Shown piece by piece: positions 18,258 through 24,456 of a stretch of 64,000 bases of DNA. The notes beneath the pieces were generated by a model, which saw nothing but the letters and a program-made list of their open reading frames with translations, was not told where the DNA came from and did no database searches. This DNA comes from Geodermatophilaceae bacterium URHB0062. Its GTDB lineage: Bacteria > Actinomycetota > Actinomycetes > Mycobacteriales > Geodermatophilaceae. The stretch's first letter is position 1; each line of letters starts with the position of its first letter. The translations under genes and the position numbers were made by a program. The DNA is taken from the NCBI GenBank assembly GCA_000620185.1, contig KK211086.1:655331-719330 (forward strand), read 5' to 3'.

Positions 18258-18380
18258 TCACCGACTCGATCGCCGACGGTGCCGACGCAGTCGGTGGAGG
18301 AGGCGGCGTACCGCCCACCACAGAGAGCCGGCGATCAGCACGAAGACGAGGAGCCCGAGTTCGCCGGCGAGGAGGAACAT
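18258..18380 (-). CDS. Small single-span membrane protein with basic tail
   Basis: 40 residues that I do not recognise. The N-terminal half (MFLLAGELGLLVFVLIAGSL) is one membrane helix, followed by WW at the interface and a strongly basic tail (RRLLHRLRRHRRRSSR). It lies 88 bp downstream of the first DedA gene on the same strand and is probably the last gene of the PAP2-DedA operon. The ribosome site is weak (GGA 9 nt upstream); GTG two codons earlier is an alternative start. The clean membrane-plus-basic pattern, rather than Arg/Pro noise, argues that it is real. Confidence 0.5.
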   Translation of the reverse strand: MFLLAGELGLLVFVLIAGSLWWAVRRLLHRLRRHRRRSSR

Positions 18381-18468
18381 CAGCACCGGGGATCCGTGGT
18401 GCTCGTCGCGGGTCCCCTCCTCTCGTCCAGCTCATCGGGGCTGCAGCGGTGGGCGGGCTCGTGGCGAC

Positions 18469-19098
18469 TCACTTGCGGTCGCCGGCTCCGGCGCGGCGCT
18501 CGGCGCCGTGCCTGCGGATCCGCCAGATGACAAGGGCGGCGACCATGACGGCGAGGGCGACGAACGCGGCGTCGCGGCCGAAGGTCTTCTCCACCTGGGC
18601 GTAGGAGGCGCCGGCGGCGTAGCCGAGCAGGACGACGGTGGCGCCCCAGGCAAGCCCGCCGGCGGCGTTCCAGGCGAGGAACTTCGGGTAGCGCATCCGC
18701 GCGGTGCCGGCCAGGAACGGCATGACGGCTCGGAAGAAGGCGATCCAGCGGCCGAGGAAGACAGCACTGCCGCCGCGGCGGGCCAAGAAGTCCTGGGCGT
18801 CGTCGAGCCGCTTGAGGCGCTTGTCGAAGATCCGCTGCCGCAGCACCCGAGGACCCAGGTGCCGGCCGATCTCGTAGCCGAGGCTGTCGCCGACGATCGC
18901 GGCGACGATGACCACGATGAGCACGCCCGACAGGGAGACGTGGCCGAGCTTGGCCGCGGCCCCGGCGAGCAGGGCCACCGTCTCCCCGGGCACCACGAAC
19001 CCCACGAACAGTGCGTCCTCGGCGAAGACCATCAGTCCGGCAACCAGCAGCACCAGCCAACCGGGCAGCTCGAGGATGCGGTGGACCAGGCCGCTCAC
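18469..19098 (-). CDS. DedA family membrane protein
   Basis: 209 residues. 'GFVVPGETVALLAGAAA', 'GDSLGYEIGRHLGPRVL' and 'FLGRWIAFFRAVMPFLAG' are the DedA/VTT-domain motifs, including the re-entrant loop and the essential Arg. Some DedA proteins flip undecaprenyl phosphate back to the cytoplasmic face; others affect lipid balance or drug resistance. The GTG start overlaps the stop of the upstream PAP2 gene as GTGA, so the two are translated together. A phosphatase coupled to a DedA protein suggests lipid-carrier recycling. Confidence 0.88.
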   Translation of the reverse strand: MSGLVHRILELPGWLVLLVAGLMVFAEDALFVGFVVPGETVALLAGAAAKLGHVSLSGVLIVVIVAAIVGDSLGYEIGRHLGPRVLRQRIFDKRLKRLDDAQDFLARRGGSAVFLGRWIAFFRAVMPFLAGTARMRYPKFLAWNAAGGLAWGATVVLLGYAAGASYAQVEKTFGRDAAFVALAVMVAALVIWRIRRHGAERRAGAGDRK

Positions 19099-19739
19099 GC
19101 CGCAGACGCCTCCCGCCTCGACGGCTTCAGGCCCACCGGCAGGGTTGCGGGGGCTGGGAACGCCTGCCGCAGCCCGGGCCGGGCGCGCAGCCAGTCGGTC
19201 AGAGCGGTCAGCGGCCGGCGCAGCAGCAACCAGCCGAGCAGCGCGACCAGCGCCCCGAGGACCAGCCCCGCGGCTACGTCCCATGGATAGTGCGCGGCGA
19301 TGTAGACGCGGGCGAACGCCATCACCAGCGCCGCAACGGTGGCGAGTGCGCCGAGGATCCGGGAGACCAGCCAGAGCGCGGCCGCGGCCGCCCCGGCCAT
19401 CACCGCGTGGTCGGAGGGGAAGGAGAAGTCCGCGCTGCGGTGCGCCAGCACCAGCAGCCCCGGGTGGGTGGTGTACGGACGGGCCTCGGCGATGCCGGAC
19501 ACCAGCGGCTGGTTCAGCCCGACGGCGAGCAGCACCGCCAGCGGCGCCCAGCCCGCCGCGGCGAGCGCCCGGTCGGAGCCGGTGCGATGCAGCCACAGGC
19601 CGGCGAGCAGCAGCGCGGCAAAGACGACGAGGCCGTAGGTGGCGTAGCCGAGGACAGCGCCGTGCAGCCAGCCGGTGTGCCGGGCCAGGTCGTTGGCGCC
19701 GGTGAGCAGCCGGTCGTCGAGACGGTGCAGTGTGTTCAT
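19095..19739 (-). CDS. PAP2 superfamily membrane phosphatase
   Basis: 214 residues with about six helices. The three PAP2 motifs are 'SGIAEARPY', 'FSFPSDHAVM' and 'ARVYIAAHYPWDV', carrying the Arg, the PSxH His and the catalytic His/Asp. The family dephosphorylates lipid pyrophosphates such as undecaprenyl-PP (BcrC/PgpB-like). The first motif lacks the usual leading Lys. AAGGAG lies 10 nt before the ATG. A TACTAC-N8-GTAGTA dyad lies 49 bp upstream, matching the pattern near blaI. It is coupled to the downstream DedA gene by GTGA. Confidence 0.88.
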   Translation of the reverse strand: MNTLHRLDDRLLTGANDLARHTGWLHGAVLGYATYGLVVFAALLLAGLWLHRTGSDRALAAAGWAPLAVLLAVGLNQPLVSGIAEARPYTTHPGLLVLAHRSADFSFPSDHAVMAGAAAAALWLVSRILGALATVAALVMAFARVYIAAHYPWDVAAGLVLGALVALLGWLLLRRPLTALTDWLRARPGLRQAFPAPATLPVGLKPSRREASAA

Positions 19740-19787
19740 GTGCGGGGTGCTCCTTGATGGGGCGGCGCGGGCCACGCGACAGCGACG

Positions 19788-19807
19788 TACTACGTAGGAC
19801 TGTAGTA
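19788..19807. promoter_or_regulatory. Candidate BlaI operator upstream of the PAP2-DedA operon
   Basis: TACTAC-GTAGGACT-GTAGTA is a dyad with perfect 6-bp arms and an 8-bp spacer. The same arm sequence and spacing recur at 21920-21939 and, less perfectly, at 21942-21961 beside blaI. TACA/TGTA-type dyads are known operators of BlaI/MecI repressors. It sits 49 bp before the PAP2 start, a good place for repression. Confidence 0.6.
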
Positions 19808-19899
19808 GAAGTGTGTCCGCCGGGCTGGTGGCCGATCGGGAAGGGGAGCTCGTCTCCGAACACGCCGAGGGCGCCGGCAGGCGGGCGACCGTCGCGGTC

Positions 19900-20592
19900 C
19901 TACAACTGGCCGCCCTGGTGCTGCTGCTCCGCACGCTGCGCACCCACCCGCCCTGACCGACGCGGCGCGAGGCGCCGGAACACCAGGGCCGCGAGCACCG
20001 TCAGCAGCGTTCCGAGCAGCCAGCCGCCGAGCACATCGGACGGCCAGTGCAAGCCCAGGTAGACGCGGGTGAGCCCGACCGCCACCGCCCAGCACCCGGC
20101 GACGGCGATCGCGGCGACGACCTGCCACGCCCCGCGCGGCGCGCGGGCCAGGCCCAGACAGAGCAGCCCGGCGCCGAGGGTGGCCGTGGTGGTGTGCCCC
20201 GAGGGCAGTGCGTACCCGCCGGCCCGCGCCGCCCAGTCCGCTGCCGGCGGCCGAGCGCGGCCGATCCCGGTCACCAGGGCCAGCCGCAGCAACTGGCCCA
20301 GGCCGAGGGCGGTGGCCCCGGCCAGGGCGCCGACCCACCACGGCCGCGACCGCACGGCGAGCAGGCCGCCGACGACGGCGAGGATCCAGGCCAGGTCCCC
20401 GGAGCTGTCGGTCACCGCGAGCGCCGCGGTGGTCAGCGCCGGCGTGCGGTGGGCCAGCGCGGCGGCGTGCAGTGTCAGATCCACCGCCAGCGGCCGCCGG
20501 TGGTGCACCAGCACCCAGCCGATCAGAGCGGTCAGGGCCGCGCCCAGGATCCAGGCCGTCCGGCCGAGCCGGCGGACCGGCATCTCAGTCAC
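19900..20592 (-). CDS. PAP2 superfamily membrane phosphatase
   Basis: 230 residues with about six helices. 'GIGRARPPAA', 'YALPSGHTTTATL' and 'TRVYLGLHWPSDVLGG' are the three PAP2 motifs with all expected catalytic residues. The likely substrate is a lipid pyrophosphate, such as undecaprenyl-PP. The GTG start at 20592 overlaps the stop of the M56 peptidase gene as GTGA; ATG at 20583 is an alternative. It is third in the blaI-M56-PAP2 run, so a putative repressor, its protease and a phosphatase appear to be co-transcribed. Confidence 0.88.
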   Translation of the reverse strand: MTEMPVRRLGRTAWILGAALTALIGWVLVHHRRPLAVDLTLHAAALAHRTPALTTAALAVTDSSGDLAWILAVVGGLLAVRSRPWWVGALAGATALGLGQLLRLALVTGIGRARPPAADWAARAGGYALPSGHTTTATLGAGLLCLGLARAPRGAWQVVAAIAVAGCWAVAVGLTRVYLGLHWPSDVLGGWLLGTLLTVLAALVFRRLAPRRSGRVGAQRAEQQHQGGQL

Positions 20593-21521
20593 CGCAGCAG
20601 CGCGTAGGCGCTCTGCGCGGCCTCGAATCGCGCCTCGGTGTCCGCGCCGGTCACCAGCACCGCGACGCCGGTGGCCACCATCAGCGCCGCGAGCATCCCG
20701 GCCAGTACCCACCGCCGGGGCGGTGGGCCGGCCAGCAGTGCCCGGGCGCGGTCGGCGACCGCGGTGTCTGCGCCGGCCAGCGCCGCCTCAAGGGTCGTGG
20801 CGCGGCGGGCGGCGGCCCGGGCCAGTCCGGCTCGCGCCAGCGCCCGCGCAGCCAGCTCGCGGTCGCCGACCTCGGCGGCGGCGACCTCGTCGGCGTCACG
20901 TTCCACCGCCGCCCGTACCGCCCGTGCGACCGGGCGCAGCAGCGGATTCGCCGCGGCAGCGAGCTCGGCGGCCTGCACCCACAGGTGGTGGCGGCGGGAC
21001 AGGTGCGCGGCCTCGTGGGCCAGGAGTACCCGCCGCTCGTCGGCGGGCAGCGCGCGCAACATCGCGGTGGAGACCACCACGCGGCCGCCGATGCCCGGCA
21101 GCGTGTAAGCGTCCGGCTCGTCGTCGTCGATCACCACCAGGCCACCCACCGCCGGGCCGAGCCGACGGCAGGCGACCGCGGCCAGCATCAGGTCCCGGCC
21201 ACCGAGCGCCGCCCGGCGCAGCGCCGCGACCAGCAGTCCGCACACGGTCACCGCGGCCAGCCCCCCGGCCCCCACCGGCACTGGCAGGCCGGAGCCCAGC
21301 ACGTGCGCCGAGTAGTGCCCCAGCGCCGCGACCAGCGGGATCTGTGCCAGCACCAGCATGCCGGCGACGGCGAGAACGAAGCCCGTGGCCAGCGCGGTGA
21401 CCAGCATCGCGGCCGTGAGTAGCCGCACCGCCGTCGCCGGGGGCAGCCGGCGGCCCAGCCGCGAGGCGGAGACCCCCATCAGCACGCTGACGGCCAGCGG
21501 CAGCGTCATCGCGACGATCAC
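20589..21521 (-). CDS. M56 family (BlaR1-type) membrane metallopeptidase lacking a sensor domain
   Basis: 310 residues. Several N-terminal helices are followed by 'LLAHEAAHLSRRHHL', the HExxH zinc motif of M56 peptidases, and by 'ERDADEVAAAEVG', which supplies the third ligand. A last helix (about 275-295) and a short extracytoplasmic tail follow. BlaR1 proteins are about 600 residues with a penicillin-binding sensor; this one has none. It is coupled to blaI (GTGA), so it probably cleaves or releases BlaI, but the signal it senses cannot be beta-lactam binding to a PBP-like domain. Confidence 0.87.
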   Translation of the reverse strand: MIVAMTLPLAVSVLMGVSASRLGRRLPPATAVRLLTAAMLVTALATGFVLAVAGMLVLAQIPLVAALGHYSAHVLGSGLPVPVGAGGLAAVTVCGLLVAALRRAALGGRDLMLAAVACRRLGPAVGGLVVIDDDEPDAYTLPGIGGRVVVSTAMLRALPADERRVLLAHEAAHLSRRHHLWVQAAELAAAANPLLRPVARAVRAAVERDADEVAAAEVGDRELAARALARAGLARAAARRATTLEAALAGADTAVADRARALLAGPPPRRWVLAGMLAALMVATGVAVLVTGADTEARFEAAQSAYALLR

Positions 21522-21901
21522 GGCAGGGCCTCGGGGTCCGCGCGGCGGCCCTCGGCGAGCAGGTCAGCCAGCATTCGCTCGTCCTCGGGGGACAGGTCCG
21601 CGACGAATCGGGCCAGCACCCCGGCCCGGTCCTCGCGCGAGTCCAGCAGCCGCGACATCCGCCGTGCGGTCACCGAGGCCCCCAGGTCGGCCGGCAGCGC
21701 GTAAGCGTAGCCGCGGCCGGCGGGCTCGCGGGTCAGCGCGCCCTTCCCGTGCAGCCGGCTCAGTGCGGTCAGCACGGTGGTGTACGCGAGGTCGCCGCCG
21801 AGCTCGGCGAGCACCTCCGCGACCGTCAGCGGCCGTCTCGCCGCACCCAGGCAGGCCAGGACCTCCTGCTCGAGCCCGCCCCGCCGCCGTCCACCGGCCA
21901 T
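21518..21901 (-). CDS. blaI: BlaI/MecI family transcriptional repressor
   Basis: 127 residues. The winged-helix core reads 'GGLEQEVLACLGAARRPLTV' then 'AYTTVLTALSRLHGKGALTR' and 'GRGYAYALPAD', typical of BlaI/MecI proteins. BlaI dimers bind TACA/TGTA-like dyads and are removed by proteolysis. I prefer the ATG at 21901 because the conserved 'GGRRRGGLEQEV' begins there; GTG at 21913 is possible. Two tandem TACTAC-N8-GTAG dyads lie just upstream, which suggests autoregulation and control of the divergent DedA gene. Confidence 0.9.
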   Translation of the reverse strand: MAGGRRRGGLEQEVLACLGAARRPLTVAEVLAELGGDLAYTTVLTALSRLHGKGALTREPAGRGYAYALPADLGASVTARRMSRLLDSREDRAGVLARFVADLSPEDERMLADLLAEGRRADPEALP

Positions 21902-21919
21902 GCCAGCCCCCACTTCAGC

Positions 21920-21961
21920 TACTACAGTCTACTGTAGTTCCTACTACCGCGGTCGGTAGGA
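21920..21961. promoter_or_regulatory. Tandem candidate BlaI operators between blaI and the divergent dedA
   Basis: Site 1 is TACTAC-AGTCTACT-GTAGTT (21920-21939); its core ACTACAGTCTACTGTAGT is a perfect palindrome. Site 2 is TACTAC-CGCGGTCG-GTAGGA (21942-21961). They start 22 bp apart, two helical turns. Both have the 8-bp spacer of the site before the other PAP2-DedA operon. Their placement would let one repressor control both directions. Confidence 0.62.
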
Positions 21962-22001
21962 CCAGCGTCTCACGTCCCGGCCAACCCCACGGAGCACCCA
22001 C

Positions 22002-22646
22002 ATGCACGTCGCCTCCACCACTGTCGAGGCGCTCAACCTCCTGGATCCGCGCAGCCTGCTCTCCGGCCTCGGGCCGCTCGGGGTCTTCCTCGTACTGCTC
22101 GCCGAGACGGGACTGCTGATCGGGTTCTTCCTGCCCGGTGACTCTCTGCTGTTCACCGCCGGGTTGCTGTCCGCCACCGCCGTCACTGCGCCGCTGCACC
22201 TGTCCCTGCCGGCGGTGCTGATCGCCGCCGCGGCCGGCGCGCTGACCGGGGCGCAGGTCGGCTACTGGATCGGCCGCCGGGTGGGCCCGTCGCTGCTCGA
22301 CCGCCTCGACCGGCCCGGCCTGCACGCGGGCGCCATCCGGGCCCGGGCGGCGCTGGACGGCTACGGCAACGCGAAGGCGATCGTGCTGGCCCGGTTCATC
22401 CCCGTGGTGCGCACCGTGCTCAACCCGCTGGCCGGGGCCGTCGGCGTCCCGCTGCGCGTCTTCACGGTGTGGCAGGTCGCCGGCGGGCTGGTCTGGTCGC
22501 TCGGGGTCACCCTGGCCGGCTACGCGCTGGGCTCGCGGATCCCGAACGTCGACCACTACCTGCTGCCGATCATCGCCGTCATCGTCGTCGTCTCGCTCAT
22601 CCCGGTCGCGCTCGAGCTGCTCCGCGGCCGGGCGCGCAGTCGCTGA
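22002..22646 (+). CDS. DedA family membrane protein
   Basis: 214 residues. 'GFFLPGDSLLFTAGLL', 'GAQVGYWIGRRVGPSLL' and 'VLARFIPVVRTVLNPLAGA' are DedA/VTT motifs. Here the acidic residue of the PG[E/D] motif is Asp, whereas the other island DedA has Glu, so the two are distinct paralogues. It starts 40 bp after the tandem operators and is divergent from blaI. A GGAG precedes the ATG. The likely function is lipid or undecaprenyl-phosphate translocation, inferred from family and context. Confidence 0.88.
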   Translation: MHVASTTVEALNLLDPRSLLSGLGPLGVFLVLLAETGLLIGFFLPGDSLLFTAGLLSATAVTAPLHLSLPAVLIAAAAGALTGAQVGYWIGRRVGPSLLDRLDRPGLHAGAIRARAALDGYGNAKAIVLARFIPVVRTVLNPLAGAVGVPLRVFTVWQVAGGLVWSLGVTLAGYALGSRIPNVDHYLLPIIAVIVVVSLIPVALELLRGRARSR

Positions 22647-22687
22647 CCGGTCCCGCCCTCACCACCCGCGTCCACCTGGAGAACCCG

Positions 22688-23269
22688 ATGCTGGAGTTCC
22701 TCGCCGTCGTCGCCGTCGCCGGCCTGCTCGTGCTCGGCTTGCTCGCCACCGCCGCCTGGTGCGTGTACCGGCGGGTGCGTCGAAGCCGGCTGGTCACCAA
22801 CGCCCGGGCGGTGGTGGCCAGCGGCGCGCTGGCCGACGCGGTCTGCCGGCCGGCCGCCGTGCGCAGCCCGGCGGCGGCGCTGCGCGTGCTGCGCCTGACC
22901 CGGGCGCAGCGGGTCCTCCGCCGGCGCGTCGCCGACGCCGCCCGCGCAGGCGCCTACCTCGGCGACGTCCCGGCCATGCTGCCCCGCCTGCAGGTCGAGA
23001 CCGACCGGCTCCGCACCGGCCTGGGCCGCCTGCCCAGCGCCGCCACCGCCGCCGGTCGCGAACTGCTGACCGCTGCCGATCGGCACCTGGCCACGCTGAC
23101 CGACCTGAACGATGCGGTCACCACGACCCTGGGGCTGCCCGCTGCCGAGGGCACCCTGAGCCAGGAGGCCGAGGACGCCGCGCGCGGGCTGCGGCTCTAC
23201 GCCGCGGCCTACGTCGAGCTCACCAACAGCAAGAGCGCGTACGCCGCCTCCGGGCGGCTCGCCGCGTAG
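22688..23269 (+). CDS. Uncharacterised protein with one N-terminal membrane helix
   Basis: 193 residues that I do not recognise. A single helix ('FLAVVAVAGLLVLGLLATAAWCVY') is followed by a basic stop-transfer patch and an Ala/Arg-rich, mostly helical region, possibly coiled-coil. The ATG at 22688 has GGAG 7 nt upstream. It follows the second DedA gene after 41 bp on the same strand and is probably co-transcribed, so it may be a partner of that protein. Confidence 0.65.
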   Translation: MLEFLAVVAVAGLLVLGLLATAAWCVYRRVRRSRLVTNARAVVASGALADAVCRPAAVRSPAAALRVLRLTRAQRVLRRRVADAARAGAYLGDVPAMLPRLQVETDRLRTGLGRLPSAATAAGRELLTAADRHLATLTDLNDAVTTTLGLPAAEGTLSQEAEDAARGLRLYAAAYVELTNSKSAYAASGRLAA

Positions 23270-23444
23270 ACACGATCCGCGTGCCGGCTCAGTTCGGCCG
23301 CTGTCCCGAAGCCGCAATCTGACTTCGGGGCGAGGGGACCAGGAGGCCCACACCCATGCCTCAGCCGGTGGAAGATCGTGCGGAGCCTGCGGAAGTAGCG
23401 CCTCGACGGTTGTGCTCGCGTCCGGGCGCGCTCACCGTGACGGG
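23270..23444. other. Intergenic region holding a third fadE25-end remnant
   Basis: 175 bp. Positions 23374-23407 match the end of the 24080-24300 repeat (24276-24309) at 29 of 34 bases, including the stop-codon region GAAGTAGCGCCTCGAC exactly. CACCGT (23433-23438) ends 6 nt before the next GTG and may be a -10 element. Confidence 0.45.
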
Positions 23445-24035
23445 GTGAGCAGTCGGGCAGCGGGCGATTCCGCGGCAGCGCTCCCGGTGGACCGGGCCGC
23501 AATCACCGGCGAGCTCGTCGCCGCCCGGGCCGCGCTGCACGTTCTGCTCACCACCGCCGGGCCGGCCGACCTCCGGCGACGCAGCGACAGCACCCGCTGG
23601 ACCAACCACCAGCTTCTGTTCCACATGGTGCTCGGCTTCGGGGTGGTGCGGGTCCTGCTGCCGCTCGTTCGGCTGATGGGCCGGCTGCCGGCACCGGTCG
23701 GCCGCGGCTGGGCGGCGCTGCTCGACGCCGTCGCCCGGCCCTTCCACGTCGTCAACTATGCGGGCCCCGTCGTCGCGGCCCGACTGCTTCCGCCGGCCCG
23801 GATCGACGCGCTCGGCGGACGCGTCATCGCGGGACTGGAGCGCTCGCTGCAGCGGGAGACCGAGGCTGCGCTGCGCCGGTGCATGCCGCTGCCGACCCGG
23901 TGGGACCCGTACTTCACCGAGTGGATGTCCCTGGCCGAGCTGTACCGGTACGCGCTCACGCACTTCGAGCACCACCGTCGCCAGCTGACCTTCGGTAATG
24001 CGGGTCGAGGGCCGACCACGCACAGCGAACGGTGA
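23445..24035 (+). CDS. DinB-like superfamily protein
   Basis: 196 residues. '[20 protein letters not shown]' resembles the metal-binding helix region of DinB/mycothiol-dependent-enzyme-like proteins, and '[16 protein letters not shown]' near the end supplies further His residues. Some members use a metal and mycothiol or bacillithiol; this one's reaction is unknown. I chose the GTG at 23445 because CACCGT ends 6 nt upstream, as in other leaderless genes here; GTG at 23412 is an alternative. It lies between two remnants of the fadE25 end. Confidence 0.65.
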   Translation: MSSRAAGDSAAALPVDRAAITGELVAARAALHVLLTTAGPADLRRRSDSTRWTNHQLLFHMVLGFGVVRVLLPLVRLMGRLPAPVGRGWAALLDAVARPFHVVNYAGPVVAARLLPPARIDALGGRVIAGLERSLQRETEAALRRCMPLPTRWDPYFTEWMSLAELYRYALTHFEHHRRQLTFGNAGRGPTTHSER

Positions 24036-24079
24036 TCGCCCGGTCGCTCCTCGAGGAGGAGACGAGCGGGCGACCGGAT

Positions 24080-24300
24080 CAGGGCCGGCCCGACCTCACC
24101 CGGGTCTCCGCCTCGGCCAAGGCGTTCGCCTCCGACGTCGCCATGCAGGTGACCACCGACGCCGTCCAGCTGTTCGGCGGGGCGGCTACACCCAGGACTT
24201 CCCGGTCGAGCGGATGATGCGCGACGCCAGGATCACCCAGATCTACGAGGGCACCAACCAGGTGCGGCGCATGGTGATCGCCCGGAGTCTCCTGAAGTAG
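24080..24300 (+). pseudogene. Frameshifted copy of the fadE25 3' end
   Basis: 221 bp matching 17550-17771. One C is missing after 'CTGTTCGGCGGGG' (near 24183), so the reading frame shifts; both frames together spell the dehydrogenase C-terminus through '[18 protein letters not shown]' and a TAG stop. There is no 5' part of the gene and no start. It is a right-hand repeat of the island: either the displaced original end of fadE25 or a duplicate. A weaker echo, GATCGCCCGG (24034-24043), lies just upstream. Confidence 0.85.
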
Positions 24301-24456
24301 CGCCTCGACCGGCCGCCGCCGCTGCGCCCCCGCGACATCCCACTGCCGGGTCTCTGGTCGGCCTGCCCGCCGACCTGCCCCGACCGTAGCGGTACGGGAT
24401 GAGGCCTCGGCCGGCCGGATTGGTGGCGTCTGCGGCCGTTGCCGAGGATGGCGGGC
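24301..24456. other. Intergenic region before the antiporter
   Basis: 156 bp without a gene. It should contain the antiporter promoter, but I see no clear hexamers or dyads. Confidence 0.3.

Noticed and set aside
17772-24079. Search for an integrase, transposase or terminal inverted repeats in the island
   Set aside because: No recombinase-like protein and no matching inverted ends were seen; only the direct repeats of the fadE25 end remain, so I do not call it a mobile element.
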